Positions 8,893 to 18,642 of a stretch of 64,000 nt of DNA are shown here, piece by piece; within the stretch, counting starts at the first letter, position 1; each line of letters begins with the position of its first letter. The stretch is from positions 82,408-146,407 of the forward strand of contig CAWHZY010000001.1 in the NCBI GenBank assembly GCA_963833955.1, given 5' to 3'. The position numbers and the translations under genes are program-made. This DNA comes from Roseiarcus sp963833955 (GTDB lineage: Bacteria; Pseudomonadota; Alphaproteobacteria; Rhizobiales; Beijerinckiaceae). The notes beneath the pieces are model-generated. The model was given only the letters and a program-made list of their open reading frames with translations, was not told the origin of the DNA and did no database searches.

Positions 8893-10314
8893 TCAGCTCG
8901 CTCCGGCGACGGCTTTTGGCAAGAGAACGCTGACGATCAGTCCGCCCGATCCGGGGGAAGCGTTGGCGAGCGAAATCTGCCCGCCATGGGCGAGCGCAAT
9001 GTCGCGCGCGATCGACAGGCCGAGCCCCGTGCCGCCGGTCTCGCGATTGCGTGAGGCTTCGAGCCTCTGAAACGGCTCGAACGCCTGCTCGAAAGATTTG
9101 GGAGGTATCCCCGGTCCTTCGTCAGCGACAACGACGATCCAGTCGCTCGCGTCCTCGCGAAGAGAGACGCGCGCCGCGCCGCCGTAGCGCAAGGCGTTGT
9201 CGATCAGATTCGAGACCATCCGCCGGATCGCGGTCCGCTTGCCGAAAGCCGTCACGTGATCAGGCCCGTCATACTCGGCCTTCGCGCCCGCATCGGAGGC
9301 TTCGTCGCAAAGGCTGATGAGGATCGACGCGAGGTCGAACGAGGCCGACGCATCCGCGCTTGCATCGCCTTCCGCGAAGCTCAGCGTCTCCGTCAGCATG
9401 TCGCGCATCGCATCGATATTGGCGAGCATGCCCGCGCGCAATTCGCTGTCGCCAATGAACTCGGCCTGAAGCCGAAGCCGCGTGAGCGGCGTGCGCAGAT
9501 CATGCGAGATCGCGGCGAGCATATGGGTGCGCTCGCCAACGAAACGCTTGAGCCGCGTCTGCATGGTCTCGAAGGCTTTATGAATCGCGGCAAACTCGCG
9601 GATCGCGGGACGTGGCGTTTCAATGATTCCGGGCGACCGCCCAAGCGCGTCGGCCGCCGTCGCCAGCTGCGAGAGAGGCGCGATGAGGCTCCGCGCGGTC
9701 AGGACCGCGATGGCGGCGATAAGGAGCGTGCCGATGAAGATGAAAGCCAGCGACCGCATCAACCGCCTGCGTTGAGCCCTGAAGCTCGGCTCAATCGTAA
9801 GCCAGCGGCCGTCATGGAGATCGGCCGCGATGAGGAAGATGGGAGGCGCCAGCAAATCCTCGCCGGATCGAAGAGGTCCGCTCGGCAGAGCCGCGGAAGC
9901 GTCGGCCGGCACCACCGGAATGGCCTCGTCCGATGGTCGCATTCCGACGGCCTCCACGGTAGGAGCGGCTGGGCCGCCGAGTTCGCTTCGAACGGTCGCC
10001 AGCACCCTGTTCAGCGGCCAGGGAGGGTCGCTCGTTGCGCGACGAGGCGGCGCACGGTCGAACCGAACGGAAAGAGATTCGGCGTTCGGCAGGTTTGCCA
10101 AAACGCTCGATGGCTCAGTCGCCCCCGCCATCGCATTCTTGATGATTTCGACCGCCGAGCCGCTCAGCCAACGCGCGCTATAGAAGGGGTGGAAATTGGG
10201 CGGGTGGGTGAGGAACACAAGAGTCACAAGCACCTGAATGGCGATGACCGCCGCTGCGATCGCGGCGCCGATCCGTGCGGCGAGGCCAAGTCGCCCAATC
10301 AGTCCATTGATCAC
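8893..10314 (-). CDS. Sensor histidine kinase
   Basis: A 473-residue inner-membrane kinase. A first helix (about 13-36) and a second (about 187-207) bracket a periplasmic sensor of ~150 residues, followed by HAMP (SLIAPLSQLATAADAL), the DHp H-box with phospho-acceptor H271 (AAISHDLRTPLTRLR), N-box (NLIDNALRYGG), G1 (DEGPGIP) and G2 (GGTGLGLSIA). It phosphorylates the OmpR-type regulator encoded just upstream. The start is a GTG whose last bases overlap the regulator's TGA stop (GTGA), so the pair is translationally coupled. Layout resembles EnvZ/CpxA-type kinases; the stimulus is unknown. Confidence 0.9.
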   Translation of the reverse strand: MINGLIGRLGLAARIGAAIAAAVIAIQVLVTLVFLTHPPNFHPFYSARWLSGSAVEIIKNAMAGATEPSSVLANLPNAESLSVRFDRAPPRRATSDPPWPLNRVLATVRSELGGPAAPTVEAVGMRPSDEAIPVVPADASAALPSGPLRSGEDLLAPPIFLIAADLHDGRWLTIEPSFRAQRRRLMRSLAFIFIGTLLIAAIAVLTARSLIAPLSQLATAADALGRSPGIIETPRPAIREFAAIHKAFETMQTRLKRFVGERTHMLAAISHDLRTPLTRLRLQAEFIGDSELRAGMLANIDAMRDMLTETLSFAEGDASADASASFDLASILISLCDEASDAGAKAEYDGPDHVTAFGKRTAIRRMVSNLIDNALRYGGAARVSLREDASDWIVVVADEGPGIPPKSFEQAFEPFQRLEASRNRETGGTGLGLSIARDIALAHGGQISLANASPGSGGLIVSVLLPKAVAGAS

Positions 10315-11045
10315 GCTGTCGGCCTTATCGCCTGAACGAGGCTCGTGAAGAGGTAGCCCCCGCTTCGGATCGTCTTGATGATCGCAGGCTCGCGCGGATC
10401 GGCCTCGATCTTTCGTCTGAGCCGGCTGATCTGCACGTCGATGCTGCGGTCGAAAGCGGCGCTCGACCGCCCCTTCGCGAGATCGAGCAACTGGTCTCTT
10501 GTCAGCACGCGCTGAGGCCGCGCGACGAAGGCCATGAGCAGGTCGAACTCGCCGCTGGTGATGTCGACGACCGCGCCGCTCGGGGAGCGCAACACCCGGC
10601 CGGCCGGCTCCAATCGCCATCCGTTGAACTCGTAGGCCAGCGGCGGATCGTCGCCATCCGGCGCGACCTTGGCCGCGCGGCGCAACACCGCCTTGATTCG
10701 CGCGGCCAGCTCGCGCGGGCTGAACGGCTTGACGACATAATCGTCCGCGCCAATCTCGAGCCCGACGACGCGGTCGACCTCCGAGCCCATCGCGGTCAGC
10801 ATGATGACCGGAGGCCCATTCTGCTCGCGCAGCTTCTGGCAGAGCACGAGCCCGCTGTCTCCAGGCATCATGAGATCGAGGACGACGAGGTCGAACCGGC
10901 CGGCCTCGATCGCCTTCATCATCTCGCGCCCGTTGGCCGCCTGGGTGACCCTGAAGCCATGTTCGGCAAGGTGCTTGCCCACGAGTGCGCGAAGCTCGCG
11001 ATCGTCATCGACAACCAGGATGTGAGAGGCTGCGCCTGCGCTCAA
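10311..11045 (-). CDS. OmpR-family response regulator
   Basis: A 244-residue two-component regulator. The receiver (residues 8-120) has the acidic pair in VVDDDRE, the phospho-acceptor D57 (VVLDLMMPG), the T of LTAMGS and K106 (YVVKPFSP). A winged-helix DNA-binding domain follows (about 145-240: ITSGEFDLLMAF, RVLTRDQLLDLA, DVQISRLRRKIE, IIKTIRSGGYLF). It overlaps the partner kinase gene by four bases. A divergent gene for an LTxxQ periplasmic protein begins about 200 bases away, the arrangement seen for CpxR and CpxP, so that gene is a candidate target (inference). Confidence 0.93.
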   Translation of the reverse strand: MSAGAASHILVVDDDRELRALVGKHLAEHGFRVTQAANGREMMKAIEAGRFDLVVLDLMMPGDSGLVLCQKLREQNGPPVIMLTAMGSEVDRVVGLEIGADDYVVKPFSPRELAARIKAVLRRAAKVAPDGDDPPLAYEFNGWRLEPAGRVLRSPSGAVVDITSGEFDLLMAFVARPQRVLTRDQLLDLAKGRSSAAFDRSIDVQISRLRRKIEADPREPAIIKTIRSGGYLFTSLVQAIRPTA

Positions 11046-11247
11046 GAACGCGCTCCTAACCGAACGAATTCCGGCCGCAATTAGGGGACGCCCGATGATG
11101 AGGCCAGAGGGAATTTGTAACCGAACATTTCAGCCGCTCGAACGAGCCGGTGTTTTGTCATCGTCTGCAACAATAAGGATATTTGCCGGAAACACCGCGC
11201 GGCTAGTCAAGAGGCTCGTGCAGTTGTTTGAACCGAAGAGGCGAACC

Positions 11248-11820
11248 ATGGCATTCGTATCAACCCGGGCGACGCGAACCGCGGTCTTTGTTATCGCCCT
11301 TTCCGGCGCGGGCCTTTGGGCGCTGAGCGCCATGGATGCGAAGGCTGATCCGCCGTCCGTGGATGACACTTCCCCGTGCACGGAAGGGCGCGCCCTGTTC
11401 GCCGCGAAGCTCGCTTACCTCGAGGCGAAGATCGCTCCCGAACCCAGCCAGGAGGAAGCCTGGAAGACTTTCACCAGCGCGATGCGAGCCTCTGCCGGAG
11501 CGGTCGACCGCGCCTGCGTCGAAGACCCTCCTCGCCCGCTCTCCGCCGATGCGGGCGAGCGGCTGAAACGGATGGAGAGGCGCGCGGCGGCCATGCAGGC
11601 GATGTTCGGCGCTATGGCGGACGCCTATGTCGCGATCGCGCCCAACCTGACGGAAGCGCAGCGCGACATCCTGTCGCGAAACATCGTTCCCTCCCGGCCA
11701 TTCGGGCGGCGTTTCTTCAGCGGAAAAGGTCCTCGCTCCGGAGACATGGCCCGGAACTGCGGCCCGGGCGAGCCGGGATCGCACGGCTCAGCGCAGCCTC
11801 CGGGAGCTTCGCCCTTCTGA
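11248..11820 (+). CDS. LTxxQ-motif periplasmic protein (Spy/CpxP-like)
   Basis: A 190-residue exported protein. A hydrophobic signal segment (TRTAVFVIALSGAGLWALSAM) leads to a charged helical mature part with paired alpha-helices (LFAAKLAYLEAKIAPEPSQE, RLKRMERRAAAMQAMFGAM) and one LTEAQRDIL, matching the LTxxQ motif of Spy/CpxP-type chaperones and metal-stress proteins. Two Cys (PCTEG, RACVE) could form a disulfide. The C-terminal 40 residues are Gly/Pro/Arg-rich and probably disordered. The ATG at 11248 follows GAAGAGG. It is divergent from the OmpR/kinase pair, suggesting an envelope-stress circuit. Confidence 0.75.
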   Translation: MAFVSTRATRTAVFVIALSGAGLWALSAMDAKADPPSVDDTSPCTEGRALFAAKLAYLEAKIAPEPSQEEAWKTFTSAMRASAGAVDRACVEDPPRPLSADAGERLKRMERRAAAMQAMFGAMADAYVAIAPNLTEAQRDILSRNIVPSRPFGRRFFSGKGPRSGDMARNCGPGEPGSHGSAQPPGASPF

Positions 11821-12044
11821 TCCCCCTCGCTCGCCGTCCCGTCTGGTCAGACTGAGAGAGCCCACAATGTCTGGCCGAACCCCGCGCGACCCCGACGCCC
11901 GCAGATCATCCGGCCGCCCTTGCCGAAGCCGCGCCGACCCGGCGGCTGTCGGTCATCGGCGAAAAGCCGAATCGCTGTGGGCGCGAGTCAGTTTCGGTCC
12001 AGTTCCGATGTTTATTCCTGCGGAGGGAATTGGCGAGGGCAGCG

Positions 12045-15000
12045 ATGAAGACCGTCCATTTTCTTCGCAGACTTGCGTGTGCGCTCGTCCCGCTCGGCGC
12101 CCTCATGGCCGCGACGCCCGCCGCGGCCGATCTCGTTCTCGATTTCGAGAATGACCGGCCGGACGCGTCAACGTTGCCGGCCTACATCACCTTTACCGGC
12201 GCCCTCCCAAGCCAATTCGCGGCGACGATCGTCGGCACGAACGGCACCCCAGTGGTGGAGGGCCAGAGCTACACCCTTTCCCAACTTGCCGCTGGGGTGG
12301 ATGTCACCGACCTCCGATCAGCCCGGGTTTTCGTTTCTCTCGGCTCTCCGCTGCACGACCTCAGCCCCGCCAATGAATGGGCGCCCAACGTCAACGCCCC
12401 GACCATCGGGGGCGTGGCGAACCCCAATTTCCTGACGAGGCTGGACAAATACGAAATCACTTACACGCCGGCGAGCGGCACGCCCGGCACGCGGCAATAT
12501 GTTGCAGCCGGCGGAGGCGCCAACCTCAGCGCGAGCGATTTCTTTGGCATTCCCCTGCAGTTGCAGACAAAAGGCGGCGCTCAGCCGACGACGCTGACTT
12601 GGAACTATAACGACGCGGTCAACACCGCCGCGGTCTTCCAGGCGCTCGGCGCCCTGGAGAACTTCCAGACCGACACGTCTTCCAACACCCTCGGCGCCAT
12701 CGTCGCGGGCGGCGCGAACGGCGTCACGATCAACACGCCCACCGGACACTTGAACGGCGTGGTCCGCGTCATCTCGCCAACCAGCACGAACGGCGGGACG
12801 ACACCGTACCCAAACTTCACCAACTACATCAGCCATATCGAGTCCGCTAATATCCAGACCACGATCGCCGGCCAGAACGGACAAATCACGAAAGGCGGCC
12901 CGTTCCAGAATTATAGCTTCAACGCCTCCATCCCGAGTACGGGCGCGAACGCCGGCGGCGTCGTCATGACAGGCACGGTGCAGTTTGGATCCGGACCGGC
13001 CACGGCCATCACCATCACCGTCTCGCCGACGGTCATGACTTCGTACGCCATTTACGGCGCGAATCCTGCCTACACCTGCACCACCAGCGCCGGCGCCTGC
13101 AGCGCCGTGATCAACGCCTCGGGCGTGGCCGCGAAAGCGGTCGCCGATTATTTCGCTGGACTGAATTTCGGCTTCATCGGGAGCACCGAGAAAAACCCGA
13201 ACATGCCGGGGACGACAATTGGAAAGTCGCCCTCGTACACATGGTACGGCAATCCGCCGGTCCCAAACCTGCAAAACCCTCCGCCCCCCATAAAGCCGCT
13301 TCCGCAGAGCGACGCCTACGCCGTCGCGCAGCCTCAGTTCTTTACGGGCGAGCCCGGATACAACACGTACGCCGCCTATCTGAACGGCGGAAGCACCCCG
13401 GTCACCGACGCCTACGGCTTTCCGTACACAGACCGGATTTCCAGTCCGTTGGCGCCTCTGGACGACAACACGGTGCTCACGATGACCATCCTGCCCGACG
13501 ATGGCGAAACGCCTCCGTCCGGCTGGGTCATCACCGTGCCCGCGCCGACGACGCAGACCTTCGCGGATCTGCTCGTCGGCCCGACCCCGTCCTCGATGCT
13601 CACGGTCACCGGCGGCGGCACGGCGATTTTCTCGGCCGCGAACGCCTATTCGGGCGGCACGACGATCATCGACGGCACGACGGTCGAGGTCACGAACTCG
13701 AATCCGGGAATCTCCTCCTCGATCGGAATCGGGTTCCTCACGCTCGACAACGGCATCCTTGAGGCCGGCGCGAACAATCTTGTTTTCAGCAACGTCGTGA
13801 CGCTGACAAGCAAAGGCGGGACCTTCGACACGAACGGCAATACGCTCACCTGGAATGGCGTCATTTCAGGCGACGGCGAACTGACCAAGGTCGGGGCTGG
13901 AACCCTGATCCTGGGCAGCACGAACACCTATGCCGGCGGCACCCTCGTCGACGGCGGCACGCTCGGGCTCGGCGCGAACAACGCCCTCGGCACGGGGCCC
14001 GTCACCATGCAGCCGGGCACGACCTTGCAGTTCGAGGCAAGCGGAATCGCGCTTGAGAATTCGATCGTGCTGAACGCCAATCCGACTTTCGACACGGGAT
14101 CGAACGCGGACGGAATCTCGGGCGCGATTTCAGGCCCGGGCGCGCTCACCAAGATCGGCTCTGGAACGCTGATCCTCGCCGGCTCGAACACCTATGCTGG
14201 CGGCACGTCTCTCAACGAGGGCGCGCTCGGGATCTTATCGAACAGCGCGCTCGGCACAGGCGCTCTCGCCATGGCGCCCGGCACGACGCTCCAGTTCGAT
14301 GCGGACGGGCTCACGCTCACGAACGCGATCGTCCTGAACGCCGATCCGACCATCGACACCCAAGCGAACACCGCCACGATCTCGGGCGTTATTTCGGGCT
14401 CGGGCTCGCTCGACAAGATCGGCTCGGGAACGCTGATCCTCACGGCTGCGAACACCTATTCGGGCCCGACCGACGTGCAGGAAGGGACGCTCGGCCTTCG
14501 GGGCTCGCTCGCCTCGACCGTCACCGTGGAATCGGGCGCAACGCTTGGCGGAACAGGGTCCGTCGGCGGGCTTGTCGCCAATGGCGGGGCGACCATCGCG
14601 CCCGGCGTGCTCGGGCCTTATGCGAGATTCACCGTCACGGGCGAAGCCTCCTTCGCCGCCGGCTCGACCTTCGCGGTCGATGTCAATCCGGCCGGAAAAA
14701 ACGACAAGCTCGTCACGGCCGGAACGACGACCCTCTCGGGCGGAACGGTCGCGGTCGACGGCGCGGGCGGAACCTACCTTCCCTCGACGCGCTACACTCT
14801 TCTGACCGCGCAAGGCGGCGTCTCCGGGACCTTCTCCTCGCTTTCGACGAGCGGGGACCTCGCGACCCTGGTCTTTATCGATCCCACGCTGAGCTACGAC
14901 GCCAATGACGTCTATCTCGGTTTCTCCGTCCTGCCGTTCGTATCGGCGGCGCAAACGCCGAACCAAGCCGCGACCGCGCTCGCTCTCCAGGCCCAGCCGG

Positions 15001-16067
15001 TCGGCTCGCCGCTTTACAATGCGCTCATCAGCCAGACGGCGGCGGGCGCTCTGAACGCCTTCAACGCACTTTCGGGCGAGATCCATGCGAGCGCGGTCGG
15101 GGCCGCCTTCGATGACACGCGGCTGCCACGCGAAGCGGTGCTCGACCGGCTCGCCGAGAGCTACGCCGCGCCATCCCCGAGCGGCGCCAAGACCGTGCAG
15201 ACTTATGGCTTCTCGACACCGACCCAGGTCTATTCCGCCTGGGCGCAGGGCTTCAACTCCTGGGGTCATCTCGGCGGGAATGGCAATTCCGCGACGGTCG
15301 GCAACGATATTGGCGGTTTCATCCTCGGCGCCGACGCGACGCTCTACAGCCGCTATCGCCTCGGCGTCGCTGGCGGCTACGCCAATTCGAACATCTCCGA
15401 CCCGTCGCGCGGTTCGTCGGGGACCATCTCGGCGACCTATATCGGGCTCTACGGCGGCGCCAGCGTCGACGCGCTGCAACTGCGCGGCGGCGCCTTCTAC
15501 GCCAACAATCACTACGGCTTCGATCGCTCGGTGTCGTTTCCCGGCTTCTACCAGACGGCGGGGTCGGGCTATGGCGGCGACACGGCCGAGGTCTTCGGCG
15601 AGGCCGGCTGGCGGATCGCGGTCGCCGCGCCGGTGGTCTCAGCCGCGTCGGTCGAGCCGTTCGTCGGGGTCGCGGGGGTCGATCTCCATACCGCGAGCTT
15701 CAGCGAGACGCCCGGTCCGGCCTCGCTCATTGGCGGCTCGGAGAGCGCGGGCTACGGGATTACAACGCTTGGGCTGCGCGGCGACACGACGATGTTCGTA
15801 ACCGCGCCCCTAACGCTCAACGGCATGATCGGCTGGCAGCATGTTTACGGCGCGCCGACCCCGAACGCGACGATGGCTTTCGCCAGCGCTCCCTCGGCTG
15901 CGTTCTCGATCGCCGGGGCGCCGATCGCGCGCGACGCGCTCGCCCTCGAACTCGGCGTCGACCGCCGCCTGACCTCGAACATCAAGCTCAGCGTCTACTA
16001 TTCCGGACTCCTAGGCTCGAGCGCCAGCGACAACGGCATCAAAGCCAAGCTCGAGGGGACCTTCTGA
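12045..16067 (+). CDS. Autotransporter with PATR-type passenger repeats
   Basis: A 1,340-residue type V secreted protein. The signal peptide ends near residue 29 (LMAATPAAA). Residues ~30-480 form a unique N-terminal domain without a recognised family. Residues ~500-850 hold autotransporter-associated beta-strand repeats: three copies of L(T/D)K(V/I)G(A/S)GTLIL followed by NTY(A/S)G, spaced 88 residues (264 bp) apart, predicting a beta helix. The C-terminal ~280 residues (from about 1060: VYSAWAQGFNSWG to KAKLEGTF) are the 12-stranded translocator ending in Phe. The ATG at 12045 has GAGGG five bases upstream and is preferred to the TTG at 12030. Likely surface adhesin; no protease motif seen. 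Confidence 0.9.
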   Translation: MKTVHFLRRLACALVPLGALMAATPAAADLVLDFENDRPDASTLPAYITFTGALPSQFAATIVGTNGTPVVEGQSYTLSQLAAGVDVTDLRSARVFVSLGSPLHDLSPANEWAPNVNAPTIGGVANPNFLTRLDKYEITYTPASGTPGTRQYVAAGGGANLSASDFFGIPLQLQTKGGAQPTTLTWNYNDAVNTAAVFQALGALENFQTDTSSNTLGAIVAGGANGVTINTPTGHLNGVVRVISPTSTNGGTTPYPNFTNYISHIESANIQTTIAGQNGQITKGGPFQNYSFNASIPSTGANAGGVVMTGTVQFGSGPATAITITVSPTVMTSYAIYGANPAYTCTTSAGACSAVINASGVAAKAVADYFAGLNFGFIGSTEKNPNMPGTTIGKSPSYTWYGNPPVPNLQNPPPPIKPLPQSDAYAVAQPQFFTGEPGYNTYAAYLNGGSTPVTDAYGFPYTDRISSPLAPLDDNTVLTMTILPDDGETPPSGWVITVPAPTTQTFADLLVGPTPSSMLTVTGGGTAIFSAANAYSGGTTIIDGTTVEVTNSNPGISSSIGIGFLTLDNGILEAGANNLVFSNVVTLTSKGGTFDTNGNTLTWNGVISGDGELTKVGAGTLILGSTNTYAGGTLVDGGTLGLGANNALGTGPVTMQPGTTLQFEASGIALENSIVLNANPTFDTGSNADGISGAISGPGALTKIGSGTLILAGSNTYAGGTSLNEGALGILSNSALGTGALAMAPGTTLQFDADGLTLTNAIVLNADPTIDTQANTATISGVISGSGSLDKIGSGTLILTAANTYSGPTDVQEGTLGLRGSLASTVTVESGATLGGTGSVGGLVANGGATIAPGVLGPYARFTVTGEASFAAGSTFAVDVNPAGKNDKLVTAGTTTLSGGTVAVDGAGGTYLPSTRYTLLTAQGGVSGTFSSLSTSGDLATLVFIDPTLSYDANDVYLGFSVLPFVSAAQTPNQAATALALQAQPVGSPLYNALISQTAAGALNAFNALSGEIHASAVGAAFDDTRLPREAVLDRLAESYAAPSPSGAKTVQTYGFSTPTQVYSAWAQGFNSWGHLGGNGNSATVGNDIGGFILGADATLYSRYRLGVAGGYANSNISDPSRGSSGTISATYIGLYGGASVDALQLRGGAFYANNHYGFDRSVSFPGFYQTAGSGYGGDTAEVFGEAGWRIAVAAPVVSAASVEPFVGVAGVDLHTASFSETPGPASLIGGSESAGYGITTLGLRGDTTMFVTAPLTLNGMIGWQHVYGAPTPNATMAFASAPSAAFSIAGAPIARDALALELGVDRRLTSNIKLSVYYSGLLGSSASDNGIKAKLEGTF
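13905..14455 (+). repeat. 264-bp tandem coding repeats in the autotransporter passenger
   Basis: The motif encoding KxGxGTLIL then NTYxG recurs with a 264-bp period at about 13893, 14157 and 14421. The units between (LGANNALGTG, GIALENSIVLNANPTFDT and equivalents) are similar but not identical, indicating old internal duplication. Confidence 0.75.
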
Positions 16068-16291
16068 GCCGCTGAACGTCCCCCTTCCAGGTATCCCGCC
16101 TGGCGGCAGCGGCTATCGCTATAAGCGCCGCGACATTCTATTGCATTAATCAGAAATTATGATTATCATCCTCGACGATGGCGAAATCTTCCAATAGCCG
16201 GCCCACGAGAAGGACGAGCAGAGACAGTCGCGAAGCCAACTCGAACCGCCGTTTGCAACCGGAGATAGAACAGAGAACAGTCTTTATTTGA

Positions 16292-16400
16292 ATCGGCCGT
16301 AACCCATTGAAAAGTCCCGATTCGAAAAAATAAACGCTAGTAAATGAAAGCAAATTAACTAACGTTTATGAGCGTTTATGAGCGTTTAAGAGCGTTTATG
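16292..16400 (-). repeat. Phased 10-bp repeat element, copy A (inverted relative to copy B at 46894)
   Basis: Positions 16361-16400 are four consecutive 10-bp units of the form AGCGTTTATG. Next to them (16292-16344) is a 53-bp block identical except for one base to the inverse of 46952-47004. On the minus strand, the direction of ald transcription, the order is 10-bp units, partial stem, a run of T, then the conserved block. The element lies between the convergent ends of the autotransporter gene and ald. Within 16068-16468 no gene was seen. Confidence 0.85.
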
Positions 16401-16468
16401 TTTTGCGGATTCGCCCATCAGGTTGCATTCGCCAACTCCACCTGGGCCACGGGGCGCGCGACCCGGGA

Positions 16469-17587
16469 TCAGGCCGCGAGCACGCTCTCGGCCGGCGTGT
16501 AGGGAAGCCCGTGCGCGGCCGCGACCGGCTCGCAGGTGAGCTTGCCGTCGTGCACGTTGAGGCCGGCGCGCAGGTGCGGGTCGTCCTTCAGCGCCTGGCG
16601 CCAGCCCTTGTCGGCGAGCGCGAGCGCGAACGGCAGGGTCGCGTGGTTGAGGGCGAAGGTCGAGGTGCGGGCGACCGCGCCCGGCATGTTGGCGACGCAA
16701 TAATGGACGATGCCGTCGACGACATAGGTCGGATGCGAGTGGGTCGTCGGCTTCGAGGTCTCGCAGCAGCCGCCCTGGTCGATGGCGATGTCGACGATGA
16801 CCGCGCCGGGGCGCATGGTCTTCAGCATGTCGCGGGTGACGAGCTTGGGCGCCGCCGCGCCGGGGAGGAGCACCGCGCCGATCACGAGATCGGCGCTCCG
16901 CACCAGATCGGCGATCGAGGCGCGGGTCGAGTAGACCGTGCGCAAAGCCGAGCCGAACTCGGCCGAGAGGCGCTTCAGGGCCTCATGCGAACGGTCGATC
17001 ACGGTCACGGAAGCCCCCATGCCGACCGCAATCGTCGCCGCATGGGTGCCGGACACGCCGCCCCCCAGCACCAGCACATTGGCGGCGGCCACGCCCGGCA
17101 CGCCGCCCAGCAGCACGCCCCGCCCGCCCTGCGCCTTCTCCAAGGCATGCGCGCCGACCTGCGGCGCGAGGCGCCCCGCGACCTCGGACATCGGGGTCAG
17201 CAGCGGCAGGCCGCCATGGGGGCTGGTCACGGTCTCATAGGCGATGCAGGTCGCGCCCGACGCCATGAGGTCGCGCGTCTGCTCGAGGTCGGGCGCGAGA
17301 TGCAGGTAGGTGAACAGGATCTGCCCTCGGCTGAGCCGCTTGCGCTCTTCCGCCAAAGGCTCTTTCACCTTCACGACCATCTCCGCTTGCGCGAAGACAT
17401 CCGGCCCGGTCGGGACGAGCTTGGCCCCGGCGCGGACATATTCCTCGTCCGGAGATCCGGACCCGAGGCCGGCCGCAGTCTCGACGATCACTTCATGTCC
17501 GTGATGGACGAGCTCGGCGACCGCGGCCGGGGTCATGGCGACCCGGAATTCGTTGTCCTTGATCTCCTTGGGAACGCCGACGAGCAT
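16469..17587 (-). CDS. ald: Alanine dehydrogenase
   Basis: A 372-residue NAD-dependent enzyme that interconverts L-alanine with pyruvate and ammonia. The family start MLVGVPKEIKDNEFRVAMTP, the catalytic region MVVKVKEPLAEE, the Rossmann glycine motif VLVLGGGVSGTHAA (GxGxxG variant) and the C-terminal VANMPGAVARTSTFALNHATLP are all present. Length equals the usual 370-375. The ATG at 17587 follows GGAGTGAGG. It is a single gene, divergent from the solute-binding protein, and can serve nitrogen assimilation or alanine catabolism. Confidence 0.95.
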   Translation of the reverse strand: MLVGVPKEIKDNEFRVAMTPAAVAELVHHGHEVIVETAAGLGSGSPDEEYVRAGAKLVPTGPDVFAQAEMVVKVKEPLAEERKRLSRGQILFTYLHLAPDLEQTRDLMASGATCIAYETVTSPHGGLPLLTPMSEVAGRLAPQVGAHALEKAQGGRGVLLGGVPGVAAANVLVLGGGVSGTHAATIAVGMGASVTVIDRSHEALKRLSAEFGSALRTVYSTRASIADLVRSADLVIGAVLLPGAAAPKLVTRDMLKTMRPGAVIVDIAIDQGGCCETSKPTTHSHPTYVVDGIVHYCVANMPGAVARTSTFALNHATLPFALALADKGWRQALKDDPHLRAGLNVHDGKLTCEPVAAAHGLPYTPAESVLAA

Positions 17588-17752
17588 GGGCCTCACTCCG
17601 AGAGCGCGCTTAAAAGCAACTCGAGAGGTTATCGCAGGAAATCGCGGGTTGGGACACTCGCTTTGGCTTGAGGCTTGTCTCTCTGGTATAAGCGGCCTTC
17701 GACTCGCGGCGGCGGCGCGAGGCCCATGAATCCGCGGGAGGTCTGGAGGGGC

Positions 17753-18611
17753 ATGCGTTCGATCGGATGGCTCAAAGCGTTGGCTCTCGCCGCGGGCGCG
17801 GCGTTGGTTTCGGGATCGGCCTATGCCGGAACTCTCGACCGCGTGGGCCAGGACAAGTCGCTGCGCATCGCCTACCGCGAGGATGCGCCGCCGTTCTCGT
17901 TCACCGACGATGCGGGCCTGCCTGCCGGCTTCATGATCGATCTGTGCAAGTCGGTCGCGAAGCATATCGGCGAGCAGCTCAACATCAACGATCTCAAGGT
18001 CGCTTACGTTCTGGTGACCGCGCAGAACCGCTTCGACGCGATCGAGAACGGCAAGGCCGACCTTCTCTGCGAGCCGAGTTCGGAGACTCTGTCCCGCCGC
18101 GAGCACGTCGACTTCTCGATCCCGACCTTCGTCGACGGGGCGAGCCTCCTCGTCAGCGGCGACGGGCCCGCCGACTTCGGCGCGCTCTCCGGCAAGAAGA
18201 TCGGGGTTCTGGCCGGCACGACGACTGAGCAGAGCCTGCGCGACACCCTGACGAGCGCCAATATCAATGCGGAAATCGCGCCTGCCAAGACTCACCAGGA
18301 TGGCCTCGCCATGCTGGATCAGGGGGGAGATCGTCGCCTATTTCGCCGATCGGGCGATTCTCTCCTATCTCGCCTCCAAAAGCAGCGACGCAAGCAAGCT
18401 GCGTCTCGCCGACAATTACTTCTCTCTCGAGCCCTATGCGCTCGCGCTGCCACATGGCGACGAGGATTTCCGGCTCGCGGTCGACCGGGCGCTGAGCCGC
18501 ATCTACCGTTCAGGCGAGATCGCAATCGTGTTCGCTCACACCTTCGGCAACGAGATGCAGCCGAGCGACACATTGAAGACCCTTTATGCAATTTCAGCCT
18601 TGCCCGATTGA
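17753..18611 (+). pseudogene. Amino-acid-type ABC transporter solute-binding protein, frameshifted at a G-run
   Basis: Periplasmic binding protein of family 3 (polar amino acids). Signal peptide MRSIGWLKALALAAGAALVSGSAYA, then LRIAYREDAPPFSFTDDAGLPAGFMIDLCKSVAKH, GKADLLCEPSSETLSRREHVDFSIPTF and KKIGVLAGTTTEQSLRD. The frame breaks at 18322-18327, a run of six G. Removing one G joins MLDQG to EIVAYFADRAILSYLASK and gives a complete protein of about 285 residues ending TLYAISALPD. Total length is a multiple of three plus one, consistent with a single inserted base. The ATG at 17753 is favoured by GGAGG upstream; an ATG at 17726 is possible. No permease or ATPase gene is adjacent. Confidence 0.8.
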
Positions 18612-18642
18612 ACCGGCGGCTTGAGCGTCAAAAGGTGGTGAC

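Noticed and set aside
12030..12044. TTG at 12030 as the autotransporter start
   Set aside because: The GGAGGG upstream is too close to the TTG, while GAGGG is correctly spaced from the ATG at 12045, which begins a good signal peptide.
14235..15512. 425-codon minus-strand frame
   Set aside because: Antisense shadow of the autotransporter repeats and barrel.
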